Virus record (IMG/VR): IMGVR_UViG_3300042731_005759
Coordinates: 1 to 64,000 of that record
Source: a virus
DNA: 64,000 nt
Strand: one strand, 5' to 3'
Of the stretch, positions 33,671-43,117 are shown piece by piece. Numbering within the stretch: the first letter of the stretch is position 1; each line of letters starts with the position of its first letter. The notes below the pieces were generated by a model. That model saw nothing but the letters and a program-made list of their open reading frames with translations, was not told the DNA's origin and ran no database searches. The position numbers and the translations under genes are program-made.

Positions 33671-34267
33671 TCAATCCTTTTTCTTTGCTTTATTAACTCC
33701 TGTAATTTTTCCTTTGAATATCGAGTCTCCGACTTTGAGAACTAAATTCTCGTTAATTGACGCGGTTTGAGATGCGGTCAATATTAATTCTAATTTCCTA
33801 TCAACAATTTCCTCTAAGGTTTCTTTGATAGTTTCCTTTATAATAGATTTTATGTCTCCACCTACGTTAGGGGTAGGTTGTGTTTGAAGTGTGGGTACTT
33901 TTTGCGTCGTCGAGGATAATCCTTCTTTTTCCATAAGTTTTTTTGCCCCTTCCACAATTGAAAGATCTAAATTATCACTTAGTGAAATATTATCCACGGT
34001 AGGTATTGGGTTGTCAATCATGGCTTGTTTGATTGCGTCAGGTAATTTAGAATTTCTAATCTTATCTTCATTAACAACATTACTAGCCACATTTCTTACA
34101 TTTTGTTTGGGTACATCAGATACCAAGTCACTTTGGTTTTGTTGTAGAGCGGTAGGATCAATATTACCTTTAGTAAAATCTCCTCCGTCGACTTTATTCA
34201 TAACTTTTTTTGCATTTACCAATCTCCTCATGAGATCTTCTTTTGGTACTGGTACAGGTTCTTGCAT
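33671..34267 (-). CDS. Virion-type protein, unknown family
   Basis: A 198-residue protein with a mostly disordered, Asn/Pro/Gln-rich N-terminal two-thirds and a helical end (SIIKETIKETLEEIVDRKLE). A short beta motif, LVLKVGDSIFKGKITGV, finishes it. Such a layout is common in head or core proteins of T4-like marine phages. No function is recognised. A 39-base gap separates it from the next upstream gene. No TATTTAT motif was found before it. Confidence 0.5.
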   Translation of the reverse strand: MQEPVPVPKEDLMRRLVNAKKVMNKVDGGDFTKGNIDPTALQQNQSDLVSDVPKQNVRNVASNVVNEDKIRNSKLPDAIKQAMIDNPIPTVDNISLSDNLDLSIVEGAKKLMEKEGLSSTTQKVPTLQTQPTPNVGGDIKSIIKETIKETLEEIVDRKLELILTASQTASINENLVLKVGDSIFKGKITGVNKAKKKD

Positions 34268-34306
34268 GTTTTTTAAATTTATATTTTAAGTATAAGTATT
34301 TTATTT

Positions 34307-35005
34307 TTAATTATAAAGTAAACTTTTAATTCTCTTAATATTTTCATTCAAACCATCATAGTTGTTATCATCTTCCTCATCGTCGTCGTCGTCGTTATCA
34401 ATAACAGGTGGTTCAGCAGGAGGTCTATTTTCAGGTTCTGGTTCAGGTAGTTCATCTCTTTGTGGTTCTACTTGATCGGTATTTTGATCATCTGGTCTGT
34501 CAACAGGTTCTGGTTGTGGTTCAGGTTGCGGTTCAGGTTGCGGTTGTGGTTCAGGTTGTGGATCTCTATCTGCGGGTATATCAGGTGTAGTCGACCAATC
34601 TGAAGTAACATAGGTTACACTCATAGAATTATCATCCCCTTCTTTATAACCTGGTCTTTTAACATCAAAAGTCTCATCATCGAAGATTTCTATTTGGTTC
34701 ATCCTTGCCACAATAAAAGTTCTCCAATTACCTTTCTCAAATCCTGTTTTAGATCTTGACGGAGGTTCAACCCATGCCCTTACAATCATATTACCTTTCT
34801 TTGATAAACCAAGTGCAACTAACTCCGCTTTTACTCTTCTACCTGGTTGTACTTTACCTCGGGGACCATTATAAAAAAAACTAACAGGGTGTCTATTTCT
34901 AACAGCGTTAGATAGTGTACCAGGTCTATTTCTTTTTGACCTTAAGTACGCGGGAACTTTTTGTTCACCAATTAAAAATTTGTATATATCCTCGAATAGT
35001 TTCAT
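34307..35005 (-). CDS. WYL-like beta-barrel protein with Pro/Glu/Gln tail
   Basis: A 232-residue protein. Residues about 35-115 (HPVSFFYNGPRGKVQPGRRV, then AELVALGLSKKGNMIVRAWV and WRTFIVARMNQIEIFDDETF) follow the strand pattern of a WYL-type ligand-binding domain. A PQPEPQPEPQ-type tract and acidic stretch follow (about 145-215), and a C-terminal helix ends in NENIKRIKSLLYN. That terminal motif resembles the ends of two other virion-type proteins in this window. Packaging in the head is a possibility. Confidence 0.55.
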   Translation of the reverse strand: MKLFEDIYKFLIGEQKVPAYLRSKRNRPGTLSNAVRNRHPVSFFYNGPRGKVQPGRRVKAELVALGLSKKGNMIVRAWVEPPSRSKTGFEKGNWRTFIVARMNQIEIFDDETFDVKRPGYKEGDDNSMSVTYVTSDWSTTPDIPADRDPQPEPQPQPEPQPEPQPEPVDRPDDQNTDQVEPQRDELPEPEPENRPPAEPPVIDNDDDDDEEDDNNYDGLNENIKRIKSLLYN

Positions 35006-35949
35006 TAGAAATCAGGGTATCCGTTTGAGTTACTGTAATTGTTCCTCGCAACGTGTTGTGTTCTTTCGTTAATATCTGTTAATGTACCTACACTTGTGTT
35101 ATTTTCGGCACGTCCTTTTTCATCACCATCTGAGATTGCATTAGGATGAACTAAACCATAACCATTCTGATCATTGTAAATGTTTCTATTTTGATTATCT
35201 GTTCTTGTGTTAATATCTGTAAGACCCCCGACATTACCACTATTTTCACCTTTTCCTAATTCATCACCATCGGATATTGCGTTTGGATGGTTTACACTAT
35301 ATCCATTAGTGTCTGTGTTATATTGGTTTCTATTTAATAAATCCGTTCTTGTATTGATGTCAGTAAGACTACCAATGTTAGAATTGTTTTCACCTTTACC
35401 TCTTTCATCTCCATCTGAAAGAGCGTTTGGATGATTAACACTATATCCGTTTTGATCGTTGTAAAAGTTTCTTGTAACATTATCTAATCTCGTTTGATTG
35501 TCTGTTAAACCCCCAACCTTACCGTTGTTTTCACCTTTACCTAACTCGTCACCATCAGATATCGCGTTCGGATGGTTGGAACTGTAACCATCATTTGAAT
35601 TATATGTGTTTCTTTTTATGTGTTCTTGTCTTTGATTGATATCAGTAACAGTACCTATTTGTCCGTTGTTCTCACCTCTACCGAATTCATCACCATCTGA
35701 AATCGCGTTTGGATTTTCTAACCCGTAACCATTATTTGGTCCGTATTTATTTCTCCCCAAACTGTCATTTCTATTTGTAATGTCTGTATTACTACCGATT
35801 CTACCATTATTTTCACCTTTTCCTAATTCATCACCATCAGAAATGGCATTAGGATGGTTTGAATCATAGTTTTTAGTACCCTGATAATCATTTCGGGATA
35901 AATGTTCTTTTCTAAACTGTGGTGATATTTTATCTAATTGACTTGGCAT
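35005..35949 (-). CDS. Repeat protein with six 47-residue units
   Basis: A 314-residue hydrophilic protein made almost wholly of repeats. After a 31-residue start containing a partial unit, six consecutive units of about 47 residues run to the end. Each has the core HPNAISDGDELGKGENNG, then IG..TDI..R and RN.Y...NGY. The units are rich in Asn, Gly and Asp with no cysteine, as in extended fibrous or decoration proteins. Similar repeat units occur in T4-like aquatic phages. It is coupled by one-base overlaps on both sides to virion-type genes. Head decoration or a tail-surface role is inferred. Confidence 0.65.
   Translation of the reverse strand: MPSQLDKISPQFRKEHLSRNDYQGTKNYDSNHPNAISDGDELGKGENNGRIGSNTDITNRNDSLGRNKYGPNNGYGLENPNAISDGDEFGRGENNGQIGTVTDINQRQEHIKRNTYNSNDGYSSNHPNAISDGDELGKGENNGKVGGLTDNQTRLDNVTRNFYNDQNGYSVNHPNALSDGDERGKGENNSNIGSLTDINTRTDLLNRNQYNTDTNGYSVNHPNAISDGDELGKGENSGNVGGLTDINTRTDNQNRNIYNDQNGYGLVHPNAISDGDEKGRAENNTSVGTLTDINERTQHVARNNYSNSNGYPDF
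35008..35856 (-). repeat. Six tandem 141-144-bp coding repeats
   Basis: DNA coding for the 47-residue units (one unit has 48). The strongest DNA-level conservation covers the HPNAISDGDE and GKGENN codons; synonymous differences between units show that the array is old rather than a recent duplication. Confidence 0.8.
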
Positions 35950-36437
35950 TATAATAATTCTTTAATTCTATTAACTTCTTCAAATACACCCAACGATGAG
36001 ATTGGAGTGACGGAAGTTTTATCTGAATTAGACTTCATCATATTTCTTGGAATAGAATAATTCGTCTTTTTACTGTGTTTAGATAGAAAGGGATTTTTAC
36101 GGATATCGTCTATTTGTGCGATATTGTCCGCCCTTTGTTTAGACTTTTTATTGTTCTTAATTAAGTCTCTTTCTCCATTTAAAAATCCTTTGGCCCACTT
36201 TAACATAAGATCCCCTCCTGCGAGTTTATATTGTATTAAAGAAAGGTCACCACTTTCTAAGTCATGTATAATTCTTTTAATTTGAGCATAACTCAAATTT
36301 CGAGTTCTTAAAAGGTTTTTGGCTCTTTGAGTACCATCCACAGATTTATCCTCTAAAGATGTGAACACTTTATGGATATAATCAAATATATTATCGGGTA
36401 ATCTAAAAACCCTACCTCTTAATTTAGTATTACTCAT
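35949..36437 (-). CDS. Conserved virion-type protein, unknown function
   Basis: A 162-residue basic helical protein: MSNTKLRGRVFRLPDNIFDY, then RTRNLSYAQIKRIIHDLESG. Its C-terminus, GVFEEVNRIKELL, resembles the C-terminal helix of the WYL-like protein. The gene overlaps the upstream one by eight bases and the repeat-protein gene by one base. No catalytic motif is seen. A head or core role is plausible by company. Confidence 0.55.
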   Translation of the reverse strand: MSNTKLRGRVFRLPDNIFDYIHKVFTSLEDKSVDGTQRAKNLLRTRNLSYAQIKRIIHDLESGDLSLIQYKLAGGDLMLKWAKGFLNGERDLIKNNKKSKQRADNIAQIDDIRKNPFLSKHSKKTNYSIPRNMMKSNSDKTSVTPISSLGVFEEVNRIKELL

Positions 36438-37173
36438 CTGATTCTAAATGGTCTTTGATGTCACTAATTGAAAGATTGTTATTCTTCAATGTGTTCTTCA
36501 AAGAATGTATTTGTCTTTTTATGATCGGATTTAATTCTTTTTTAGAATCATTTACAATCTCTTGACTTTTATTTTTCTTAGTTAGAACAGTTTCAACATA
36601 GTCTCTCATAAATTTTTTGGGGTTCTCGACTAATCTAACTTTGTCATCAGGTAATTTTTCATCATACCCCATGGCTTCTAATCTTTTTATTGCATCGTCA
36701 TGAGTTAATCCTAACTCCTTAGTGAAATGTTTATACGCCTTTTTAAAGTTTTCATCATCACCTAGGGTATCATCATATCCTAAAGATTTACTCATGTCAC
36801 TCTCAGCCCAATATCTTAAAGATGTGTGAGTACCATGTACACCATGTGTACCTTGTGATCCACCGATGGCTTTAACAGTTTTATCTGTAGTTTTCTTAGA
36901 GGTTATTCCTTTCGCATGAAAATCGGTTGCTTTCTTACCCCTTTTTATATTTCCTTTTGAATCGACAATTTCATCGACTTCCTCTTCTTCTTGGGAAACT
37001 TTATCGGGTATTTCATCAAAGTCGGTTTCCTTGGAAAGTTCGTCTGCATATTTTTTCCATTTCTTTTTTTCCTTCTTTGAAGTCCCTTCTTCGTTCGCTT
37101 TTGCATAGAAGAATCTCTGTTGCGCTTTTGACGCAAATTTCTCTTCTATAACCTGTTTTAAAAAATTATTCAT
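36430..37173 (-). CDS. ASKAQQRFFYA-motif phage protein
   Basis: A 247-residue charged protein. The start at 37173 (MNNFLKQVIEEKFASKAQQR) is preferred over one nine codons upstream because it follows the late motif at a normal distance. The first 55 residues (ASKAQQRFFYAKANEEGTSK, then KKWKKYADELSKETDFDEIP) are a short domain common in phage proteins of unknown function. A Gly/His-rich loop (GSQGTHGVHGTHTS) lies near residue 105, and helices follow. It is the first gene of the minus-strand virion block ending at 33671. Confidence 0.6.
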   Translation of the reverse strand: MNNFLKQVIEEKFASKAQQRFFYAKANEEGTSKKEKKKWKKYADELSKETDFDEIPDKVSQEEEEVDEIVDSKGNIKRGKKATDFHAKGITSKKTTDKTVKAIGGSQGTHGVHGTHTSLRYWAESDMSKSLGYDDTLGDDENFKKAYKHFTKELGLTHDDAIKRLEAMGYDEKLPDDKVRLVENPKKFMRDYVETVLTKKNKSQEIVNDSKKELNPIIKRQIHSLKNTLKNNNLSISDIKDHLESDE

Positions 37174-37189
37174 AGAAACTAGTTTAATT

Positions 37190-37196
37190 ATAAATA
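37190..37196 (-). promoter_or_regulatory. Late-promoter motif, minus side of divergent region
   Basis: Minus-strand TATTTAT, 16 bases before the ATG at 37173. It is one half of a divergent pair with the plus-strand motif at 37214. Confidence 0.55.
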
Positions 37197-37213
37197 TCAA
37201 ATGTTATGAAAGA

Positions 37214-37223
37214 TATTTATTAG
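37214..37223 (+). promoter_or_regulatory. Late-promoter motif TATTTATTAG, plus side of divergent region
   Basis: TATTTAT ends six bases before the adhesin ATG at 37227. Confidence 0.55.
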
Positions 37224-37226
37224 AAT

Positions 37227-39950
37227 ATGAATAGTCAGGATATTTTACGAATTTTAGGGTTCAGTTTGGATATTAAGTTGGATAATTCCGAAACTTTTGA
37301 TTACACAATTGCGGAATTTGACACTGATTATGACCAAAAAACCCTTTCTAATACACAACCGTTCAATATCAACAGTTCGGTTGAAAATTATATGGGTGAC
37401 ACCACAAATCAAATTGACACAATTAAACTTTGTGAGATAGATACTGGTTTGGAGAGTTATTCAGGTATAACTTATGTGGTTTCTTTTGAGGATTTTGTTT
37501 CACATTTTAATACTGAAAACTATGATTATGAAAATATTTTATTAAATAATGATGTTTTTACATATACAGGTTTAACACACCCAAACGGTGAACAAGAAAC
37601 TCATTATTTTAAAATATGTGGTTATAATGAACCTATTCCGCCCACACCAACACCTACTGTAACATTAGATCCTGATTTACCAACACCAACTCCATGGCCG
37701 ACATCGACACCTGAGATAAGTCCAAGTCCTACCCCGACATCGACCACGGTACCAAATCCTTTTGGTCCTACACCTACACCAACTTCGACTTTTGACCCTA
37801 ACGCAACACCAAACCCAACTGCAACCTCAACACCTACTCCAACACCTAGTTATGGGTTTAAGGGTCAACAACCGACACCTACACCCACACAAACACAGGA
37901 ATTAGAACCAAGTCCAACCCCAACCATAATACCATCTTCTACACCACTACCCACAGGTACTGCAACACCAACCCCTACTATTATACCTTCGTCTACACCT
38001 TTACCTACTAACACACAAACACCTGAACCTACTAACACACAAACACCTGAACCTACATCCACAGTTGAGTTAACTCCTAATCCAACCAATACAGAAACAC
38101 CAGTACCTACAAGTACGGGAACACCAGAACCTACTAACACAGAGACCCCAATTCCTACTAATACAGAAACACCAGAACCTACTAGTACCGAGACTCCAAT
38201 TCCTACTAACACAGAGACCCCAATTCCTACTAATACAGAAACACCAGAACCTACTAGTACCGAGACTCCAATTCCTACTAACACACAAACACCTGAACCT
38301 ACTAACACACAAACACCTGAACCTACTAACACAGAAACTCCAATACCTACTAGTACGGAAACTCCAATCCCCACTAATACAGAAACACCAGTACCTACAA
38401 GTACGGAAACACCAATTCCAACAAATACGGAAACACCAATACCTACTAACACAGAAACTCCAATACCTACTGATAACCCGACCGCCACTCCGCAGGAAAC
38501 CCCTGTACCGACATCAACACCATTACCAAGTGCAACTCCTCAGTCAACACCTGACCCTACGATAACACCGAACCCAACAGCAACTCCGATACCTACTGAA
38601 ACACAAGAACCTACTGCAACCCCGACGGGAACACCATTACCAACAAGTACTCAAACGCCCGAACCAACTACCACACCGAATCCAACCGCGACAGAAGTAC
38701 CAACGGCAACACCAATGCCAACTTCTACACAAATGCCAACACCCGAACCTACGTCAACAATACCACCAACTTCAACACCACAGGCAACTCCAAATCCTAC
38801 CGCGACTTCAACATATCACCACTGGTTTGTGAAATGTGACGTTGGGGGACCTGGTGATTTTGATATTGTCTTTGATAGATATGAATTTGAAAACTTACAT
38901 GGTATACCAACAGTTTTAGGAACAACACTTACTTTACAAAGTGACCCAACAACATGTTACGTTTATTCAGGTACTACAACATTTATGAATATAACTCACA
39001 CAGTGAATGATATAAACGATGTTGATGTATGTGGATGTCCTACACCTGTTCCGACACAAACACAACAACCGACACCTGAACCAACTGCAACTATACCACC
39101 ACCAACACCACAACCCACAAGTACACCATTACCAACTTCAACACCACAACCTGCGTGGTCACCAAACAATGACATCTTACCTGTCGCGTGGATTGATGCG
39201 TCAGACTCTTCGAATTACCAAAGAAGTGGAACAAGTTTACTTGGGGTGACTGATAAGGCGGGGACATATACAATGACGGTGGGTGGTAATCCACTCACTA
39301 ACTCATCCACTCAAAATGGATTGAATGTATTCGATTTTGATGGTAATAGTGATTTCCTACAAAGTACAACTTATAGGTCGCAAGTATCAAGCGGTAACCA
39401 TTTTGCATTAGGTGTGTTTAGGTTTGAATCAACGAACAACACAAAAAATTCTTTATGGAGTTATGAATACAGTAGTACTACTAATAAAAGGGACTATGCA
39501 ATTAGTGCGGGTGCCACTAATAACACATGGCCAGGTGAGTTGGATTTAGACGGGTTATCTACTAATAGAATTAGTTCTACAATTGGTAACCTACGAACTT
39601 GGGATTTAAAAAGTCTAACAAGAAATCAATATCACATCGTCTCTTGTTGGTTTAACAAAACAGGAAACCAAATAGGTGTTAGGGTAGATGGTTCAAACGC
39701 GTTTACACCTGTTAATGATTACGATAATTCATTACAAACAACCCAAGAATTAAGATTGATGAGAAATAGATCATCCGTGGAGTTAGATGGTAAGATGGGT
39801 GAATTTATAGCTTACGCATCAATGCCAGGTACAAGCGGTACAGATATGACGTATTTAGAGAAGGCAGAGGGGTACTTAGCACACAAATGGGGATTAACAA
39901 GTAGTCTCCCAAGTTCACACCCATATAAGAACATAGAACCAACATTATAA
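37227..39950 (+). CDS. Giant Thr/Pro-rich adhesin with LamG-like C-terminal domain
   Basis: A 907-residue protein. The first 135 residues are folded and beta-rich. From about 139 to 530 it is a mucin-like tract of 6-residue units such as [18 protein letters not shown] small beta domain follows (about 532-605, [20 protein letters not shown]), then a short second tract. A concanavalin/LamG-type domain (about 645-907) ends in [20 protein letters not shown], a motif typical of LamG-like domains in aquatic bacteria and phages. It is probably a tail-fibre or capsid adhesin, with the Thr/Pro tract as an extended stalk. There is no signal peptide, as expected for a virion protein. Confidence 0.8.
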   Translation: MNSQDILRILGFSLDIKLDNSETFDYTIAEFDTDYDQKTLSNTQPFNINSSVENYMGDTTNQIDTIKLCEIDTGLESYSGITYVVSFEDFVSHFNTENYDYENILLNNDVFTYTGLTHPNGEQETHYFKICGYNEPIPPTPTPTVTLDPDLPTPTPWPTSTPEISPSPTPTSTTVPNPFGPTPTPTSTFDPNATPNPTATSTPTPTPSYGFKGQQPTPTPTQTQELEPSPTPTIIPSSTPLPTGTATPTPTIIPSSTPLPTNTQTPEPTNTQTPEPTSTVELTPNPTNTETPVPTSTGTPEPTNTETPIPTNTETPEPTSTETPIPTNTETPIPTNTETPEPTSTETPIPTNTQTPEPTNTQTPEPTNTETPIPTSTETPIPTNTETPVPTSTETPIPTNTETPIPTNTETPIPTDNPTATPQETPVPTSTPLPSATPQSTPDPTITPNPTATPIPTETQEPTATPTGTPLPTSTQTPEPTTTPNPTATEVPTATPMPTSTQMPTPEPTSTIPPTSTPQATPNPTATSTYHHWFVKCDVGGPGDFDIVFDRYEFENLHGIPTVLGTTLTLQSDPTTCYVYSGTTTFMNITHTVNDINDVDVCGCPTPVPTQTQQPTPEPTATIPPPTPQPTSTPLPTSTPQPAWSPNNDILPVAWIDASDSSNYQRSGTSLLGVTDKAGTYTMTVGGNPLTNSSTQNGLNVFDFDGNSDFLQSTTYRSQVSSGNHFALGVFRFESTNNTKNSLWSYEYSSTTNKRDYAISAGATNNTWPGELDLDGLSTNRISSTIGNLRTWDLKSLTRNQYHIVSCWFNKTGNQIGVRVDGSNAFTPVNDYDNSLQTTQELRLMRNRSSVELDGKMGEFIAYASMPGTSGTDMTYLEKAEGYLAHKWGLTSSLPSSHPYKNIEPTL
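37641..38810 (+). repeat. Thr/Pro-coding low-complexity tract with 72-bp tandem duplication
   Basis: The tract is built from 18-bp units encoding PTNTET/P-type hexapeptides. One 72-bp block (four units) is repeated exactly in tandem: the stretch beginning ACAGAGACCCCAATTCCTAC at 38139 recurs at 38211. Copy number is therefore likely to vary by slippage or recombination. Confidence 0.85.
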
Positions 39951-39987
39951 AATTTACTTTCAGACTAACAATAACTGATGTTTTTAC

Positions 39988-39994
39988 TATTTAT
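39988..39994 (+). promoter_or_regulatory. Late-promoter motif TATTTAT
   Basis: The motif lies 14 bases before the ATG at 40009. Confidence 0.5.
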
Positions 39995-40008
39995 AGTTAA
40001 AAGTAAAA

Positions 40009-41037
40009 ATGTCATTAGAGATCTCAGGTTTTTCAACCAATTTAATTGATTGTCAAGGAACATTGTTTGACTCATGTTGTGGGTTCAGTTCAACGTTAGG
40101 AATAAAACCATGGGCATATCGAATTGATGGTCACACAAATGATGATTGTGATTTTTTACTTAAAAGACGAACAGAGAAGGGGTGGACCTTAGATTTTGTT
40201 TTTAACAAAGAAGATAAGGAATGGTCAGAAGGTGGTCCTTTTTATTTTTGGGGTGTTAGAGAGGAAGATGATGAAAGATTATATGCGGATAACAATTTAT
40301 CATTCCGATTTACTGATGATGGTAGAATTCAGTGGAGAGCTCACAGGTATTCGGGATCATGTGTAAATGAAGTTTATTCAGAAGATTTTTATGTCTCATC
40401 AGGTCAAACACCTGTTTTATGTTCAGAGGGTACATCTAAAGATTTTAATATTACAATTGTATTTGATAGAAATCTAAGACTTACTGATTGTAATATTGAG
40501 AATGATGGTAGTTGGAACGATTTAATTACTGGTGAAACTATTACTAACGCGTCTGATGTTGTCCTATCTGGTTCAACAGAATCCTACCAATATATTGAAG
40601 TACTAAATAAAGATTGGAACGATGAAAGATATTCAAGGTTAGGTACATTAAAAATCTATTTAAATGGTTGGCCAATCTACAAATTAGAAGATTGGGAGGA
40701 AGTAATTCCTTCAAGTAGGGGACAACAACCCTTTATCCAATTATGGGGTGGGGGTGCAAGTGGATCTGGTGGTATTCATGTGGGTGATCATAATTTCACT
40801 TTGAAAAGAGTTAAGTATTTTGAACAACCCATGAACGCTTTACAAGTCAAAGACCATTATTTAACACTATCATCACCATATTTTGAGATTGTTGAGTGTG
40901 TTGAACCATGTGAAGAAACATCAATTACTCCGTATAGTGATAACACAATAATTTATGAACAGGATGTTGATGGTGATAACCAAACAACAAATACTGACGC
41001 AGTCCACACAGAAAATGAGGACATATTAATTTTCTAA
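40009..41037 (+). CDS. LamG-like virion protein of the adhesin module
   Basis: A 342-residue beta-rich protein without low-complexity tracts. Its first 60 residues contain several Cys (LIDCQGTLFDSCCGF). The body looks like a concanavalin-type jelly roll, with KGWTLDFVFNKEDKEW, FRFTDDGRIQWRAHRYSGSC and LGTLKIYLNGWPIYKLEDWE. It stands between two Thr/Pro-rich adhesin genes, each with its own TATTTAT motif, and probably forms part of the same fibre assembly. No catalytic residues are apparent. Confidence 0.6.
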   Translation: MSLEISGFSTNLIDCQGTLFDSCCGFSSTLGIKPWAYRIDGHTNDDCDFLLKRRTEKGWTLDFVFNKEDKEWSEGGPFYFWGVREEDDERLYADNNLSFRFTDDGRIQWRAHRYSGSCVNEVYSEDFYVSSGQTPVLCSEGTSKDFNITIVFDRNLRLTDCNIENDGSWNDLITGETITNASDVVLSGSTESYQYIEVLNKDWNDERYSRLGTLKIYLNGWPIYKLEDWEEVIPSSRGQQPFIQLWGGGASGSGGIHVGDHNFTLKRVKYFEQPMNALQVKDHYLTLSSPYFEIVECVEPCEETSITPYSDNTIIYEQDVDGDNQTTNTDAVHTENEDILIF

Positions 41038-41039
41038 AA

Positions 41040-41046
41040 TATTTAT
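41040..41046 (+). promoter_or_regulatory. Late-promoter motif, 4 bases before ATG at 41051
   Basis: TATTTAT followed by AAGA and ATG; it overlaps the end of the previous gene's 3' flank by being only three bases past its stop. Confidence 0.6.
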
Positions 41047-41050
41047 AAGA

Positions 41051-43105
41051 ATGGCGTTTAAAAAGATATCGGATTTAAATTCAAATTTAACACCAAGTGG
41101 GAGTGGATTAATCCCTATTTCACAAAATGGTGAGACTTTCAGTACAACATTAGACACAATAAAAGGTCAGATTGAAGGTGGTTTAACGGGTTCCTTTGCA
41201 ACAACGTCATCTCTTAATGATTTAGAGTTGGTTGTAAATAGTACAACCTCGTCAGTAGATGAGTTAAATACGTTCACTTCGTCAGTTGGTGGTCGAGTAG
41301 ATTCTCTCGAAACTTTTACAGGTTCTTTAGATGATAGTTTTGCGTCTGATATTGAATTAAGTGATTTACGTGATTATTTTAACAGTTATACATCATCTAA
41401 TAATAATGTAAATACACAACAAAATACAAGATTAGATTCTATTGAGGAAAGACTTAATAACATAGAGACTATATTAAATGAGTGTTGTTTAGGTCCAACT
41501 TCTACTCCACAACCTACTTTTATTCCTACGTCCACACCCGCACCAACACAAAACCCAACATCAACCCCTGCACCAACATTTGAACCGACACCTAACCCTA
41601 CATCTACTCCTATACCAACACAAACACAACAACCGACACCTAACCCGACCGCCACTCCACCACCAAGTGCAACACCACAAGCAACACCCGAACCTACAGC
41701 AACAATATTACCAACATCAACACCTCAGGCAACACCTAATCCAACCGCTACGGAGGCACCAACGAGTACACCTGCACCAACAGCAACTGTAGAACCAACT
41801 CCTAATCCTACTCCAAACCCAACACCTAACCCAACACCTAACCCGACCGCAGAACCAACCCCTAATCCCACACCTATACCAAGTGCAACACCACAAGCAA
41901 CTCCAAATCCAACTGCAACGGAAGGACCAACAAGTACACCAGCACCAAGTGCAACACCTCAGGCAACACCTGAACCTACCGCAACAGAAGATTTACCGCC
42001 CGCAACTCCACAACCAACCGCAACTGTAGAACCAACACCAGTGCCGACATCAACTGTGGGTCCAACGAGTACACCTATACCTACTGCAACACCACAGGCA
42101 ACACCCGAACCTACGTCAACAATACCACCAACTTCAACACCACAGGCAACTCCAAATCCTACTCCGACGAGTACATCTACATTATCCGCAATTAATTTAG
42201 TTTCGAGATTAAATTTGGGGACTTATGAAACAAGAAATTCAACTCTTTCAAACGCAAATTCATTTATTTGTAATAATAACATTTATAACACAACAGTACC
42301 TAACGATTTATATACTTCAGGTAGTCCAACAAATCCACAAACAGGCGATATACTCTATTTAGACGATCAAACCTTAGGTATAAATTATTACGTCAATGAA
42401 GAGTTTTTACATATTAATTTAGATCCAAATAACAACAATTGGAATGTTGTTACTGATTGGAGATGGATTACTACTGACGCAAACGGAATTATGACCGTAA
42501 CACAACTAAGTGCGTGTCCAACACCTAACCCAACAAGTACTTCTATACCAACCGCAACACCACAGGAAACACCAGTACCAACGAGTACACCAGTACCAAC
42601 TGCAACACCAGGATCAACTCCTGTACCGACAGCCACACCAGCACCAAGTGCGACACCTCAGGCAACACCTAATCCTACGGCAACTGAGGGTCCAACATCG
42701 ACTCCTAACCCCACAAATACACCACCTGCAACTCCACAACCAACCGCAACTGTAGAACCAACAAGTACTCCTATACCAACATCAACACCTCAGGCAACAC
42801 CTAATCCTACTGCAACTATACCACCACCGACACCTAACCCAACAATTGCACCCACATCAACACCAGTACCAACTGCAACACCAGGATCAACTCCTGCACC
42901 GACACCAACAGGCACTCCTTCACCAAGTCCAACTGGTACACCTAATGCAACTCCTGAACCAACTGCAACCACACCACCTGCAACTCCACAACCAACAGCA
43001 ACTGTAGGTCCAACGAGTACACCATCACCAACTTCAACACCTGGTTCACCAACACCAACACCTACGTTTGATCAACCTAACACAATATACGTACATGTAC
43101 CTTAA
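41051..43105 (+). CDS. Thr/Pro-rich fibre protein with coiled-coil N-terminus
   Basis: A 684-residue protein. Residues 1-25 (MAFKKISDLNSNLTPSGSGL) are a fibre-type start known from phage tail-fibre proteins. Residues about 50-145 form a coiled coil (RLDSIEERLNNIETILNECC), suggesting trimerisation. Two long Thr/Pro tracts (about 150-375 and 490-675) flank a compact domain (about 376-488) and the protein ends FDQPNTIYVHVP. It lacks the LamG-like domain of the first adhesin. It shares a 64-bp identical DNA segment with that gene. It is probably a long fibre stalk. Confidence 0.75.
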   Translation: MAFKKISDLNSNLTPSGSGLIPISQNGETFSTTLDTIKGQIEGGLTGSFATTSSLNDLELVVNSTTSSVDELNTFTSSVGGRVDSLETFTGSLDDSFASDIELSDLRDYFNSYTSSNNNVNTQQNTRLDSIEERLNNIETILNECCLGPTSTPQPTFIPTSTPAPTQNPTSTPAPTFEPTPNPTSTPIPTQTQQPTPNPTATPPPSATPQATPEPTATILPTSTPQATPNPTATEAPTSTPAPTATVEPTPNPTPNPTPNPTPNPTAEPTPNPTPIPSATPQATPNPTATEGPTSTPAPSATPQATPEPTATEDLPPATPQPTATVEPTPVPTSTVGPTSTPIPTATPQATPEPTSTIPPTSTPQATPNPTPTSTSTLSAINLVSRLNLGTYETRNSTLSNANSFICNNNIYNTTVPNDLYTSGSPTNPQTGDILYLDDQTLGINYYVNEEFLHINLDPNNNNWNVVTDWRWITTDANGIMTVTQLSACPTPNPTSTSIPTATPQETPVPTSTPVPTATPGSTPVPTATPAPSATPQATPNPTATEGPTSTPNPTNTPPATPQPTATVEPTSTPIPTSTPQATPNPTATIPPPTPNPTIAPTSTPVPTATPGSTPAPTPTGTPSPSPTGTPNATPEPTATTPPATPQPTATVGPTSTPSPTSTPGSPTPTPTFDQPNTIYVHVP
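41494..43070 (+). repeat. Thr/Pro-coding low-complexity tracts
   Basis: Two tracts, about 41494-42177 and 42518-43070, encode [21 protein letters not shown] units. The segment 42099-42162 is identical over 64 bases to 38737-38800 in the first adhesin gene, and internal blocks (for example CCAACTGCAACACCAGGATC) recur within this gene. Confidence 0.85.
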
Positions 43106-43117
43106 ACGATTTGAGAT

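Noticed and set aside
35008-35856. CRISPR array
   Set aside because: The regular 141-144-bp repeats are coding, in frame and diverged at synonymous sites, without short repeat-spacer structure or cas genes.
37865-38488. Long antisense open frame (207 codons) of [10 protein letters not shown]-type repeats
   Set aside because: It is the complement of the Thr/Pro-coding tract; the repeat composition keeps the opposite frame free of stops. The same holds for antisense frames at 42388-42972 and 41386-41655.
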